Of a stretch of DNA of 64,000 nucleotides, positions 11,746-22,920 are shown piece by piece. Source of the DNA: Megaustenia siamemsis (Eukaryota; Mollusca; Gastropoda; Stylommatophora; Ariophantidae); NCBI GenBank assembly GCA_032433765.1, contig JAVIAB010000047.1, positions 18,512,011 through 18,576,010 on the forward strand. The letters are read 5' to 3'. Within the stretch, counting starts at the first letter, position 1. The number at the start of each line of letters is the position of its first letter. Made by a program: the position numbers and the translations under genes. The notes below the pieces were generated by a model. That model saw nothing but the letters and a program-made list of their open reading frames with translations, was not told the DNA's origin and did no database searches.

Positions 11746-11761
11746 ATGTACAGAGAGCGAC

Positions 11762-11767
11762 ATATAC

Positions 11768-11810
<43 letters not shown>

Positions 11811-11820
11811 TACAAACATA
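11762..11820. repeat. (AT)n microsatellite
   Basis: An ATAC/TATA tract directly after the LINE-E 3' end. Confidence 0.9.
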
Positions 11821-12831
11821 TGATATGTGGAGATATTACTGAGCTAAATGATATGTGGAGGCCAACAATAACTACATACTTAAAATAATAAAACAAACTT
11901 CAAGTATTAAACCAGTCATAATATATTGCCGTGAAATATGGAGAACAGCATAAACAGCAAGAACCTACGCATCTAAGTTATGGATCACTTCACGGAACGA
12001 AATAATGGAAATGGACTGACACAATTACCTTCACAAAACTATGGTAATTCACATGGCAAACACTAATGGAAGAAGTGTTGCTGTAGAGTTTTGGAGACGA
12101 ACAGGTCACACATAGTGGATTCAAAATGAAAAAAGATCACAAAACACGGCCCGGTTTATTTCACAAAGAATGACTAAGACCTTAAGACTAAGACTCGAAG
12201 ACGACTCGTAGCATAAAGAGGTGGATGAAAAGTTCAAATTAGCGAAGTCATGGATTAATCTTAACAAAATGAAACAAAATAAAACGATTTGGTAACAATT
12301 TGTTAAAATGTGGAATGGTCATCCACTCACAAACATTAACTTGCAGGATGTGTTACTCTTTAGTGTAGGAGGGAGCATAAGCGACTGCGAATTGCGGTTG
12401 CAATATCATGTAGTGGTGGATGTTACTAATATAGAAGACCCAGTATTCCAGTACCTCTGGGCTGGATTAGTAGTTTCCCAGCATAGCCTGGGATAGACGA
12501 ACTTCAACTTCTCCAGTAAGAGCCGGGAATGTCAAGAAAACCATTACGAACCGCCACACCAATGAGTCAAAGGGCACCCTGACCGCATCAACTCGTGGCA
12601 TTACGTCAAATCAACAACTTTTTAGTATATGAAAGAAATCAATCTTTGTTCCATTGTGGGAATGCTGTTTTGACTCCACTATTCCCCTAAGTGAAAAGAT
12701 TACTTCCTGTGAGCTGTCACATCACAATTCTAAATATCCTATTTTAAAATATCCAAATCATTGTACCAGTGTTATTAAGAAGCAACAACAAAAAGGTAAG
12801 TATATCTTGGTATCATGTTCTGACTTCTTCT
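11821..12831. other. Unassigned, probably decayed LINE then unique DNA
   Basis: About 11900-12290 gives short LINE-like phrases (SKLWITSRNEIMEMD, ARFISQRMTKT) but nothing decisive. About 12300-12830 shows no recognisable element. Confidence 0.3.
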
Positions 12832-13262
12832 TTTACATTTCAACTCCCTGTGGAGCATAGGTCTTCAGGAAATACTTTCCAAGCCGTTCAGTTTCTTCTC
12901 CTGCTTTTAAGATCATTCCATGTCTTCCCCATCATTTTCATCTATATTCCCATCTGTCTTCTCCAAGAATATTTTGGTCTTCCTCTTTGTCTTTTACCTT
13001 GGGAATTCGAAAAATGGTCTGTTGTGTAATACTCTCAGTTGCCTTCCGCAGGGTTTATCCAGCGTCATGGTCTTCGCTGTATTTCGTTATCCACTGGTAT
13101 TTCATTGGCACATTTCTATAATTCTATGTTTGTGATTTTGTCCTGCATTTAAGTCTAAATATTCTGCACAAACATCCATTAATGAAGGTCTGTATCTTCA
13201 TGATTGCCATTTTTGTTGTTCTCCATGTTTCACAGCCATATATAATAGGACTGACTTAACAC
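12832..13262 (-). mobile_element. LINE-B 3' fragment, antisense
   Basis: The sequence matches the antisense of the LINE-B C-terminus at 37721-38150, including CTCCCTGTGGAGCATAGGTC and the downstream CCAAGAATATTTTGGTCTTC segment. It is a degraded 5'-truncated copy. Confidence 0.7.
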
Positions 13263-13829
13263 GGGGCTTTACAATTATTAAAAAAATATATTCTGATTTA
13301 CTATTTCTAAAATATCGATTCCTTTATATTGTTGAAACGTCCCCCGGAATATGAAAGTTATTGGAAATATACATATTTATGTTTCATAAAAAAAATATTA
13401 TAAAATAAAACTCATTTACATGTAATTAATGATGCCTCAGTTGATGTTTTATTGAAGAGCCAGGGAAGACAATCCCAGAAATAACATCGTCCAGAATGAA
13501 TGCAAAGGGCAGTAACCCAATGATTGTGGTTGGTTGTCAGTATCTAGAACTGTAAAGTAAATGAATGAACTGCATTACTAAAAGCCATCAAACGTTAACA
13601 TTTATACATTTCTTAATACACACAATATTTGTACACTTGAACCAGTCATTTAACTTAGTTCTCCTTAACTATCTAAAATGGCATCTTTCGGAGACAAGTA
13701 ACAACAACATTCACAATATATTATTAATTCTGCTTTCTTCTTCCTTCCTTAGACATAATAAATTATTTGAATCGTAAGGAATGTGGCTTCCAAGTTAATG
13801 ATCTAGAGCTCACCTGCTTGAACTGGTCT
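13263..13829. other. AT-rich DNA, no gene recognised
   Basis: Only short AT-rich ORFs and no shared repeat. Confidence 0.4.
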
Positions 13830-14385
13830 TATACAAATGCACTACATAAATAAGAAGTAGAATAGTTCAGGCCAAAATAGCATATTAGAAAATGACTACA
13901 TCTTGTGCAACATTCTTATGTCAATAAAAGTGAAAAAAAAATGTTCAGCGGTGCTATATAGAGACAATTCTGACCTAGTGAAGTGAATCATGGACAGCAG
14001 ACACACAAATGAAAAGACGATTACAGCACACAGAGATGACACTTCTCAGAAGAATGCTGAGAGTTCCATGTACAGCTAAAAAGACAAATGAGGAAATTAT
14101 AAAAAAAGAGGTCAACACAAGAAGCGATCTCATGAGAAACATAAAAAATCAACATTTATCGCACATATCATGACAAGATGATACTTGGAATATTTGGTTC
14201 AATTGGCAAAATAGAGGGAAAGAGAGATTGCGGACGACAAAGATAGAAGTTACTGCATAGCTTGGTATCATAGCATAGAAAACAGACAACAGCACGATTG
14301 ATACGCTGTACTGTGGAAATAGAATTGCGGAAAGGCAAGATCGCCCACATCAACCCATATGGCACATGATGGTGATACACATGTA
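13830..14385 (+). mobile_element. LINE-E 3' fragment
   Basis: It parallels 11230-11720 and 46500-48050: GCCAAAATAGCATATTAGAA, then TCATGGACAGCAGACACACA and the KRRL...RRMLRVPCTAKKT coding remnant, ending at a GATGGTGAT tail. Frames are broken. Confidence 0.65.
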
Positions 14386-14547
14386 ACTACCACGACACCC
14401 TCTGTGCTAATTTCAGCCGCCTTTATCTTGTCTTGGAGTCCCTACACTCTGAGCTTTATAACCGTATAAGTGTGTTCGTATTACAATAGAATATTAAAAA
14501 TGATTGCAATAAAAAAATTGCACAATAAATCACTTTATATCTCTTCT

Positions 14548-14990
14548 TCTTCTTTCCATTCTCATTTGCCTTGCAGCGTCGAGGGGAGATATAATTTGCG
14601 GTCTATTACCCTTCTGTTCGCTTCAGCTGCTGTTATGTTTCCTAGTGCTTCTAATATTCCATCGATCCATATTTTCCGTGGTCGACCCTTGGGTCTGGTG
14701 TTCTCGCAATGTTTATTGAGAACTCTTTGTGTTGTGTTTTGATCACTTTGCCTTGCTACGTGGCCAAACCATTTTATCTGTTGGTTCTTTATATATTCTA
14801 TGTCGGGGGTTATTCCTAGCATTTCCTACGATGTTGTTTCTCAGGCTGTTTCCTGTCATTCGTCTTACATGTTTCAAATCAGTAGAGATTATTTTTCTTA
14901 TTGCTCTTGCATCTAGGGTTCCAGGTCTGGTATTGTTACCACAACGTTGGGATGAAGATTGTATTGTACTTTTTATCTAAACAGTTTTAT
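14548..14990 (-). mobile_element. LINE-F 3' fragment, antisense
   Basis: The minus-strand frame 14822-14562 encodes the end of an RT protein: IEYIKNQQIKWFGHVARQSD, then RPKGRPRKIWIDGILEALGN. It shares its sequence and its 3' boundary (AGCGTCGAGG) with 19945-20335. Confidence 0.7.
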
Positions 14991-15422
14991 TTCAGTATAA
15001 AACGAAACTGACATATAAATACAGAGTAATTCTAAATCGATGGGACACATTATTGTCGAAGGACAAGTTTTCATACGCCAACCGGTTTATACATTTCTTT
15101 CATTTATTGTATGATAACCATGTTGTATCAGTACGTACATGTAAGAGACAATCACACATTTTACAAACTAGTAAATAAATCATAACATTCGCACAGTGAC
15201 GTCTGTCTGGAGCCCACATTGTAAATAGAGCTCTGCCTTTTTTTTTTTTTTTTTTTTAAATACTTGTCTGAGCATGGCGAGGTTGCTTATTTTATCTTCA
15301 ACATTGCACCAATAATCGTTTAAGCCGTTAATAAATATTGTCGATAAATATGTTGAAAGTTGAGTACATTTACCTCAACAAAGCTATTTTATAATAACGG
15401 CTGAAATGAGAAAACGGACAGG
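14991..15422. other. No gene seen; T20 tract at 15239-15258
   Basis: Unique-looking AT-rich DNA with a run of about 20 T at 15239-15258. Confidence 0.4.
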
Positions 15423-15740
15423 TTGGCTAGCTGTGCAGTCATTGTAGACGGTCAACCAACTAATCGGAGGTACGTCGTCAATGCCCTCCGAGATGTGGGA
15501 AGGGCACATAACTTAGACAACCATGAGTTTACATCATTCCTTCTGATGGAGGAGATGAGAATTAAGATGGGCACAGTCAGAAACGAGAGATTTAGTGGGT
15601 GTATAAGAAGACTAATTAACCAACACAGAACTGGAGTCGTCAGTCGCTGGACACTGCGGGACTTGCTGAGGAGGGGATCTGAGGACCTATGGACATGTTC
15701 GGAGTGCAATGATGATGACCCGCAAATAACTCAATAATAA
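15423..15740 (+). mobile_element. LINE-D 3' fragment
   Basis: The 104-codon frame (NALRDVGRAHNLDNHEFTSF, then RRLINQHRTGVVSRWTLRDL, CSECNDDDPQITQ) matches the extreme C-terminus of LINE-D (compare 18340-18603: QLRTGTISRHTLVNLL, CPLCKEDD). It is a 5'-truncated copy of a sister subfamily, ending in CAATAATAA. Confidence 0.7.
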
Positions 15741-15809
15741 GGGCTTCAATGAGTGATTCTGTACAAAAATAAGAATATTGTAGATGCAATTAATGTTTAT
15801 GTTAATTAT

Positions 15810-15965
15810 ATTTTCAGAGCGTATGAAGGGTATTCTGAACAACAACATCATGTGGTTTGGCGAGGTCAGAAATGAAGATATTTGGAAAAGAATAAAACAG
15901 TGGGAAATCTAGCAAACGATTACAGTTATAGGAGGGAGATTGGGCACGCATTAAGAAAAACCCAA
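15810..15965 (+). mobile_element. Old LINE remnant interrupted by LINE-D (left part)
   Basis: Phrases such as WFGEVRNEDIWKRIKQ and a GRLGTH/IGHALRK-like motif at 15930-15960 belong to an RT C-terminus. It resumes after LINE-D at 18629-18830. The break is marked by TAAGAAAAACCCAA on both sides. Confidence 0.5.
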
Positions 15966-18614
15966 AATAGCCAAAGGAAGTTTGTTTGCGTCTCCTGATC
16001 ATATTTTGTTCTTAAAAGGGATAGTACAGGAAAAGATTACTTCCTTTCAAGAAGTAGCCATGAAAGCAAAAAGTGATAAATGGGCTGAGTTCTGTGACAG
16101 GATAGGTCGTGATAAATCGTTAAAACTGTTTTGGAGGCTGCATAAAAGTATGAACGGTAAAGTGCAGAGTAAAGCAATCCCAGATTTCCAAGATGCTGAT
16201 TCTATCTGGCATAAAACTGATGAAAGCAAGGGCAAGGCACTGTTGGCTCACTACCTACAGCAGTGCGACCACAAAAATGTAGAGGAAAGAAGAGTTGTGA
16301 GAGAACATATTTCTATGCTAGTTGGTGCTGACTTAACAGATAACAGTGATTATGTCTCGGTAGAGGAAGTAAGACTCGCTTTAAAACGATCTAAGAACAG
16401 CGCCCCAGGCCCAGATGGGTTAAGATACGCGGATATCAACAACTTATCCGATGTTGACTTAGGTGAACTGGTAAGCATGTACAATGACAGTATCAGGACT
16501 GCAATAATCAATGAAGAATGGCTACACAGCTACTTGATACCGCTGCCAAAACCAAGCAAAGACCACAGAACAATTCAGGGCTACCGCATCATAACCATGC
16601 AGAATACCATAGGCAAGCTTTTAGAAAAGGTAATTGCAAAGAAACTTTCTTGTTTTTTTGAAAACGCAAACTTGTTTCCATCAACGCTTGGAGGGTATCG
16701 TCCGTGTAGAGAGACTTGGTCAAATGCTGCCGTGTTTGCTCAGGATGTTTATGAAGGGTTTCAACGCGGTTCAGAGACATGTGCTGCTGCAATAGATCTG
16801 GAGGACGCTTACAACAAAGTACCCTTTAACTTCTTATTCAACCAGCTCATAAATTTAGGCGTCAGTCCCCGCATCCTAAATTGGCTAACAGCGGCACTTT
16901 TTAAGCGCAAAGAGGTTTTTCGATCTGGTAGTTGGACTTCTGATATAATTACGATGTATCCCGGGTTACCGCAAGGCTCACCTTTATCTCCCGTACTTTT
17001 CAATGCATACACTGTGAAAATCACAAGAGATCGGTTGGAAGGGCCAGGTCGCATTCTTTCTTATGCCGATGACATTTTGGTTTATCGACAGGGAAAAGAT
17101 CGAAACAAAATAACTGCGGACCTACAATCAGAACTCAGGCGCATACAAAAGTGGTGTGACGAGGCAGGTGCCAACGTGAACCCATCAAAAGCTGAAGTAA
17201 TTTGGTTCTCACTATATAACAACATCGTTAATATTGATACTCCATCTGTAGAAATGTTTTCAGACACTTTGCCAAGATCTATGACAATGAAATATTTAGG
17301 TATTCATTTAGATCGAAGCCTTACTTTCGTAAAGCACATTGATAACGTGATAGAGAAAGCAAAAAAGGGTCTTGCTGCTATGAAAGTAATGGCCGCTGCA
17401 GGCAGTGAACAGCGGCACCTGCATACATTATACCAGGGACTGGTTGTTTCTGTTCTAGAATACGCTTTGGCGATTCAAACTCTCAGCAAACTTCAGTTAA
17501 AGAGGCTCGAAAAAATTCAGAACGAGGCTATGCGCATTATTCTTGGCTGCACTAGAGACACGTCATGCAGAGCGTTAAGATACCTACTTGACATTCCAAC
17601 CATAGAAAGTAGAATCGAGTTGTGTAGAGCACGCGCTTTTCTGAACATTCTTGCTGATGAAAGACATCCTTTAAATTCTGTAGCGCTAGCACCAAAAGGT
17701 GATAGACTCGAGCGAGGCCAGTCGTGGATGGGCAGGGCAGAGAAATCCATTCAAAAGGTGTGCATGCTAAATGACTTGCAGCGTGGAGAAGAATGGCGGC
17801 AATGGCCAAATGACATTTCTACAATTACTATCAAAGTCTGCATAACACTGAATAAAGAATGTAGAACGATGAATCCCAAGGTCGTAGAGGATAAGATTCA
17901 GGCCTTAATCAAAGAAAACGTAACGTCCGGCAATATTATTATCTACACAGATGGTTCGGTTGTACGAAATAAACGATGTTCATGGGCATATACAGCGCAG
18001 GTGAAAGGGCAAATGGTGCATGAGGATAGTGGTGCTTTTTCGCAAACAACGAGCAGCATGACAGTGGAGGTTTTAGCAGTCACTAAGGCAATGACATGGC
18101 TCGAAACACAGTCTTTCGCAGGAGTATGTTTTCTCAGTGACTCCATGAGTATGCTTAAGAAGGTTGAGGCTGGGTGGAGGCGAAGAGAGTGGTTGAAGTC
18201 CCTGCAGCTGTCAACTTTAAAAGAAATCGTCTTCATCTACGTACCTGGCCACTCTGGAGTGCAAGGGAACGAACGAGCTGACAAGCTTGCTGAAAAGGCT
18301 AAAATTTCAGATGGCAACGCCATGGACAACGCAGACATTTTACACGCAATCCGCGAGGCGGGAAGAGTAGCAGACTTTCGAGACGACAAGGATTCAAACG
18401 CAATGGCGAGACTAACGCATAGTCGCGTAAGGCTTGGCACAGCTAAGAGCGAACATTTTTCAGGACGCCAGAGGTGTATGGTTAACCAACTGCGAACCGG
18501 CACGATCAGCCGTCACACACTTGTGAATTTACTCGAAAGGAAATCGGAGCACTTATGGGTATGCCCCTTGTGCAAGGAGGATGATCTTTCGACTAATGAC
18601 TAATGACTAATGAC
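15966..18614 (+). mobile_element. LINE-D insertion: 5'-truncated, RNase H-bearing, 14-bp target duplication
   Basis: It is flanked by perfect TAAGAAAAACCCAA (15952-15965 and 18615-18628). The 3' end consists of TAATGAC repeats (18594-18614), a simple-sequence tail like those of I-type LINEs. The apurinic endonuclease domain is missing, so the copy was truncated at insertion. The remaining pol frame is intact. It landed in an older LINE. Confidence 0.88.
15982..18603 (+). CDS. LINE-D reverse transcriptase + RNase H (873 codons, truncated N-terminus)
   Basis: The frame is open from the insertion boundary; the first codon at 15982 is TTG and the first ATG is at about 16060, so the natural start is lost. 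Order: RT fingers (KNSAPGPDGLRYADI), palm motif A (AIDLEDAYNKVP, residues about 268-279), motif B (GLPQGSPLSPVLFNAY), catalytic YADD (ILSYADDILVY, residue about 359), thumb, then RNase H with IYTDGSV (about 653) and HSGVQGNERADKLAEKA (about 755), and a C-terminal CPLC zinc-knuckle-like end (about 860). A combined RT-RNase H places it near the I/LOA-type LINEs. No stops in 2.6 kb means a young copy, but lack of endonuclease makes it non-autonomous. Confidence 0.88.
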   Translation: MFASPDHILFLKGIVQEKITSFQEVAMKAKSDKWAEFCDRIGRDKSLKLFWRLHKSMNGKVQSKAIPDFQDADSIWHKTDESKGKALLAHYLQQCDHKNVEERRVVREHISMLVGADLTDNSDYVSVEEVRLALKRSKNSAPGPDGLRYADINNLSDVDLGELVSMYNDSIRTAIINEEWLHSYLIPLPKPSKDHRTIQGYRIITMQNTIGKLLEKVIAKKLSCFFENANLFPSTLGGYRPCRETWSNAAVFAQDVYEGFQRGSETCAAAIDLEDAYNKVPFNFLFNQLINLGVSPRILNWLTAALFKRKEVFRSGSWTSDIITMYPGLPQGSPLSPVLFNAYTVKITRDRLEGPGRILSYADDILVYRQGKDRNKITADLQSELRRIQKWCDEAGANVNPSKAEVIWFSLYNNIVNIDTPSVEMFSDTLPRSMTMKYLGIHLDRSLTFVKHIDNVIEKAKKGLAAMKVMAAAGSEQRHLHTLYQGLVVSVLEYALAIQTLSKLQLKRLEKIQNEAMRIILGCTRDTSCRALRYLLDIPTIESRIELCRARAFLNILADERHPLNSVALAPKGDRLERGQSWMGRAEKSIQKVCMLNDLQRGEEWRQWPNDISTITIKVCITLNKECRTMNPKVVEDKIQALIKENVTSGNIIIYTDGSVVRNKRCSWAYTAQVKGQMVHEDSGAFSQTTSSMTVEVLAVTKAMTWLETQSFAGVCFLSDSMSMLKKVEAGWRRREWLKSLQLSTLKEIVFIYVPGHSGVQGNERADKLAEKAKISDGNAMDNADILHAIREAGRVADFRDDKDSNAMARLTHSRVRLGTAKSEHFSGRQRCMVNQLRTGTISRHTLVNLLERKSEHLWVCPLCKEDDLSTND

Positions 18615-18628
18615 TAAGAAAAACCCAA

Positions 18629-18830
18629 TGCAAGTAATTGAAGACCGACAATGTCATGGAACCTAAACGAAAATAAAGAACAGGTATACACCGAGGAATA
18701 CACGGAGAAGAGAAGTCGTGAAGACTCCCAAGAACATTGGGCTAGACTGGAGAGATGTAAAGGAAATGTCCAGGATAAGGGAAGAATAGAGAGACCTTGT
18801 CTGTGCTTCAAAAAGACATCAAAAGGTATT
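18629..18830 (+). mobile_element. Old LINE remnant interrupted by LINE-D (right part)
   Basis: The frame gives YTPRNTRRRE and then IGLDWRDVKEMSRIREE and RDLVCAS, the usual C-terminal end of endonuclease/RT LINEs (RGRPR...DRxxWR). Confidence 0.55.
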
Positions 18831-19246
18831 TCATTGATTGAATTCCAAGCGTTCAATTTCATAAATAAAATTGATTATCCTTATCAGTTTCTGGTATGAA
18901 AAAAAGGAAAACAATTACGCTTCAAAGACGACTTAGATCTGAAATAAGGCCTTTATAGGAATATAATATACTGGAAAAAGAGCTCGTTAAATCAGACCAG
19001 TAAATATTACCTTATAAGCTGTCAAAGTAGGTCAACAAAATTTGAAAACTAGGTACCATGAAAGGAATATATTGCCCTAAGTGATAATATGACTCTATAA
19101 TTACAAGATAGGGACACGCGCATACAGATTAATATCACACATGAATCACTATTTGCATTAACAGTATGTTAATGTTGGAATATGTGGTTACATAAAAAGT
19201 TCATACAATTTTATAGTTAATAGAAAGTTATTAGAAAGTTACTTAC
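18831..19246. other. Intron/3' region downstream of delta2, no exon recognised
   Basis: AT-rich. A transmembrane exon of the receptor was looked for on the minus strand and not found. Confidence 0.4.
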
Positions 19247-19330
19247 GAAAAAAGGATGGTGTGTATGTTACAACTGTAACATTCGCTTGAAAAGGAACTA
19301 TCGGCTTGCACACGTACTCTGCTACTGGAT
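19247..19330 (-). CDS. Exon delta2: C-terminal part of the delta Ig-like domain
   Basis: An 84-nt exon, phase 1-1, with acceptor CTCAAACACAG and donor C|GTAAGT. It encodes (D)PVAEYVCKPIVPFQANVT and VVTYTPSF. EYVCKP supplies the F-strand Tyr and Cys that pair with the Cys of delta1. The intron between delta1 and delta2 is 302 bases. The strong donor shows that at least one more exon follows to the left, but I could not identify it. Confidence 0.65.
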
Positions 19331-19632
19331 CTGTGTTTGAGAGTGTAACAATAACAAATTATTCATTATTATAATTTACACATTTTGTTATTATTGTTTT
19401 ATTAAAACAAAATTTGTTTACTAAAAAATAAGACCAGTGCTAGAAGGGACCTATCCATGATAGTTTACGTTAGGTCCAGCGAACCGAATGCAAACACGAG
19501 CAACCAACAAATATAACGGGCTGAGGATTTAACTAAGTCTAAACAGGTTACTATTCTCCCACAAAGCCTGTATGGAAAAATACAGCAACAAAACCACTGT
19601 TAAAATATTTGTTTCAACAAAGTTATTGCTAC

Positions 19633-19854
19633 CTGAACGGTTGAATGACACAAGTAAAGTTGATGACTTGGCTAAGATATCCTCTATTCCAACAGCCGTG
19701 TTGTCTTTTGTGAACCAACGAGCAAATCCTGGAGGGAATCCATTTGCCAACATCTCACACTTACAAGTCGCCATTGTCCCAATCTTGATAGATTCCTTGC
19801 GTACTCCGGGTCCAACAGGACAGTTACTCTTGTGGACAACAACTTCTGGGACCG
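19633..19854 (-). CDS. Exon delta1: N-terminal part of a membrane-proximal Ig-like domain
   Basis: A 222-nt exon, phase 1-1, between acceptor TTTGTCACAG and donor CAG|GTAGCA. It encodes VPEVVVHKSNCPVGPG, then MATCKCEMLANGFPPGFARW and ends LLVSFNRS. The ATCKCE...FARW pattern is the B-strand Cys and C-strand Trp of an Ig-like domain. Splicing to delta2 adds Asp-Pro and the F-strand Tyr-x-Cys (EYVCKP). The combined length, 306 nt, is the same as an alpha exon, but with an intron inside. The domain is only distantly similar to alpha. It is the last domain that can be placed and lies nearest the expected membrane anchor. Confidence 0.7.
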
Positions 19855-19944
19855 CTGTGACAAACAACAAAATAAACAAAAATTGAAAGATAAAACAACT
19901 TTCACAGCTTTACATAAGAATATGAGGAATTTTCTTCTTCCTCT

Positions 19945-20335
19945 TTGCTTCCTCATCTTCCTTTCAGCGTCGAGGGAAGATATAATTTGCGGTCTTTTGC
20001 TTTTCTGTTCGCCTCTGCTGCTGTTATGCTTCATAGTGCTTCTAATATTCCATCGATCCATCTTTTTCGTGGTCGACCCTTGGGTTTGGTGTTTCACAAC
20101 GTTTGTTGATGGCTCGTTGTGTTGTGTTTTGGTCTTTCTGTCTTGTCACGTGGCCAAACCATTTTATCTGTTGTTTCCTTATATATTCTATGGCGGTGAC
20201 TATTCCTAGCTTTTTTCTCAGTTCTTCATTTCTGATCTTATCTCTCCGACAGTTTCCTGTCATTCTTCTGACACATTTAATCTCGGTAGAGGTTATTTTT
20301 CATTTTGTTCTTGCATCTAGGGTCCAGATGAAGAT
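19945..20335 (-). mobile_element. LINE-F 3' fragment, antisense
   Basis: The minus strand encodes IEYIRKQQIKWFGHVTRQKD, then NTTQRAINKRCE, and shares with 14548-14990 the AGCGTCGAGG...GATATAATTTGCGGTC 3' segment. Confidence 0.7.
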
Positions 20336-20787
20336 TGTATTGTATAGTGTTCGTTTTGCCTCCAGAGTTATTTTCATGTTGGACAATAGTGGTGATAACT
20401 GTCCAATAATTTGACAAGTTTTGTTGAGGAATACTATGAGAAATAAAAAGAGCACCACTGGTGTTCTAATGCTGCCTATAGCAAAAAAAATAATAAAAAC
20501 AATTTTGTTTTTAAAGATAGTAACCATGTATAATTGTTTAACTGTGCATGCCCATGTATCTGGTGTGTAAAACAAACAATAAACGTTATTAAATCGATAC
20601 AACCAGGAACGGGAGTAAAATAATGATCTTTAGACTTTTGTGAAGAAATTAAATCGTCCGTTCACGTATTTGGGAAATAATAATTTTGCAAGACACTGGA
20701 AAAGAAATAAAACAAAATAGACTGAGAAAGAAATGGATCAAATAATTGATTCGACTTAACAAAGTGTGAAATAATTACTACATATAC
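20336..20787. other. Intron DNA, no gene recognised
   Basis: AT-rich unique sequence between LINE-F and SINE1. Confidence 0.4.
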
Positions 20788-20796
20788 AGATGAATG

Positions 20797-21031
20797 GGGA
20801 GCCGCGATAGCTCAGTGGTTAGTGAACTGGACTACAAAGGACAAAGGGTAGGGTTCGATCCCAAACGACGGCTTCCAGGTTCACCCAGCTTTAAATGGGT
20901 ACCGGTACGGGCGTAATACCGACCACATTACCCCAAAAATCATGTGCTGAAGGTCTGTAAAATATAGGGTCACTAACACCATATTTCCCTATACGGCACT
21001 TGGCGTGACGGGGGTACTTTACTTACTATAT
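20797..21031 (+). mobile_element. SINE1 copy
   Basis: A-box TAGCTCAGTGGTTAGTG, B-box GGTTCGATCCC and the same body as at 9796. A ~20-bp deletion removes the T-rich part after ATGGGTACCGG. It is flanked by AGATGAATG (20788-20796, 21032-21040). Confidence 0.88.
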
Positions 21032-21163
21032 AGATGAATGTTAAATCTATAAGTAGTGCCCAACTACCTATTTGGATAAAGGAAGGAGGAAGGAAAAATA
21101 CAAAAGAAGGACTATAAAAATGAACCGAAAAAAATAAAATTATGGTAAAGGTGAAAGATAGCG

Positions 21164-21167
<4 letters not shown>

Positions 21168-21238
<71 letters not shown>

Positions 21239-21262
21239 TGTGTATAGAGAGAGAGAGACAGA
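21168..21262. repeat. (TG)n and (GA)n microsatellites
   Basis: A TG tract of about 65 bases (21174-21240) is followed by GAGAGAGA. The long minus-strand Thr-His ORF over it is an artefact. Confidence 0.95.
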
Positions 21263-21599
21263 GTGAGAGAGAGTTAGCAGCAAACCGAAAATATATTAAT
21301 TGAAGATACGAAAGAGGTATCAAAGTGTATGTGTCTATAGGAACAACACTCTCCAAACATAGTAAGATGATACACAAATTAATGGTCAGTGCAGTAAAGA
21401 CAAGTATCGGTACAGCAAGTTCTTCTTCTACAGCACAAGACCATGACAATAAGCACAAAGTAACATCATTTAAGAAGCATATGTATATTAACTCTATGTT
21501 ACTAGAGCACAAACATTTGGCCACTCAATGAAAGAACTGCTTAAAAAGAACGTTAACTGCACAACAGAAAGACTTGCTCTTGAGATAGACTAAGCTGTA

Positions 21600-21860
21600 A
21601 TCACAACAGAAAGACTTGCTTCTGTAATCATCATCAAGTAGCGTGCCTGCTGGCGTAGGTGATCATGTCTCTCCACAACTTTCGATCTCGACAGTTATTT
21701 ATCATTTCTTTTGTTGACCTTCTGCCAAGCCATTCTCTTAAGCTCTCTGGTATCATTTCTCTTTCCTTCCCTCTATCTCTTCGTCCCTCAACTTTCTCAG
21801 TTCAACTACGTTGAAGTGACAACATGCAGGAAACTGTACAGTAGCATCAAGTGTCAATGA
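21600..21860 (-). mobile_element. LINE-E 3' end, antisense
   Basis: The minus strand reads DRKLWRDMITYA near 21655-21690, the family C-terminus (compare VDRRLWKDMITYANRY at 48000), followed by a GATGATGAT-type tail. Confidence 0.55.
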
Positions 21861-21965
21861 CTGAGGCTGTCAGAAGAGCAAGAGATAGAAATTTGTATCT
21901 TTCTCGACAGCCGAAACCGTAACAAGGGAAAGAAAAGATGATGATGTAGAAGGAAAAGTTAAAAA

Positions 21966-22460
21966 TGTAATATAGAGTGACAACCAGAAACAACTGAAGA
22001 AGTGAAAAACATAAAATAATGTATAAACCAGAAACCGGAGAAAAAAAATGAAAAACGTACTATAATGTGACAACCAAAAACAACTGAAGAAGTGAAAACA
22101 TAAAATAGTGTGTAAACCACAAACAGGTGAGCAAAATTAAAAAAAAACGTAATATAGAGTGACATCTAGAAACAGCTGAAAAAATGAACAATATAATATA
22201 GTGTGTAAACCAGAAACAGATGAACAAAGGCAAAATGTAGAAAGGTGTGACGACAGCAGAAGTGAAAACAGAAAATAGTGTGTAAACCAGAAACAGATGA
22301 AAAAAAAATGAAAAACGTAATTTAGAGTGACAAACAGAAACATCTGAAGAAGTGAAAATAGAAAATAGTGTGTAAAATAGAAACAGGTGGAAAAAAAAAA
22401 GAAAAACATAATATAGAGTTACAACAAGAAACAGTTGAAGAAGTCAACGAGAAAAAAAAG
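21966..22460. repeat. ~88-bp degenerate tandem repeat, 5-6 copies
   Basis: Units start with GTAATATAGAGTGACAAC, contain CAGAAACAACTGAAGAAGTG and TAAACCAGAAACAG, and end in an A-run. Unit lengths vary (about 80-92 bp). Confidence 0.85.
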
Positions 22461-22494
22461 ATCAGTTTAAGAGAGGGGTTCTCACATCCCTTTA

Positions 22495-22800
22495 CCTCAT
22501 CATCATCATCGTGTGCCTTCTACGCAACGAAGGTTAGCTACCATGGATCGCTATTCTACTCTGTTTCTTGCTTTGATGGTGCAGGCTGTCACAGATTGAC
22601 TTGACCGTCTTTTGATGTTACTCGTCCATGTTTGTCTTGGTCTGCCTTTGCCTCTTTTACCTTGTATTTTTCCTTCCAATATTACTTTTAGTAGGCTGTT
22701 GTGTCTTTTAACATGCCCCAAAAATTTCATTTGTCTTGTCTTAATTGTATTTAGTAGTTCTCTTTTTATTTTCAGTTGTTTTAAAACTTTATCGTTTGTT
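22495..22800 (-). mobile_element. LINE-C 3' fragment, antisense
   Basis: It begins with CATCATCATCATCG (the complemented GATGAT tail), then AGCTACCATGG and the LINE-C C-terminal coding complement (CGTCCATGTTTGTCTTGG). Confidence 0.7.
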
Positions 22801-22839
22801 ATCTTTTACCCTTTACCTAGGTTCCACAAATCTTTGGAC

Positions 22840-22920
22840 AGATACAATATATATATATATATACGCTTTGATGATATATAGACACTTTAAACATATAATA
22901 TATAGACACTTATAACATAT
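22840..22920. repeat. Left part of a 24-bp minisatellite split by LINE-A
   Basis: An (AT)n tract, then ATATATAGACACTTTAAACA-type units identical to those at 26095-26325. LINE-A inserted within this array. Confidence 0.8.

Noticed and set aside
21325..21531. 68-codon plus-strand ORF between SINE1 and the 88-bp repeats
   Set aside because: No recognisable domain, no splice signals on that strand, AT-rich context; likely chance.
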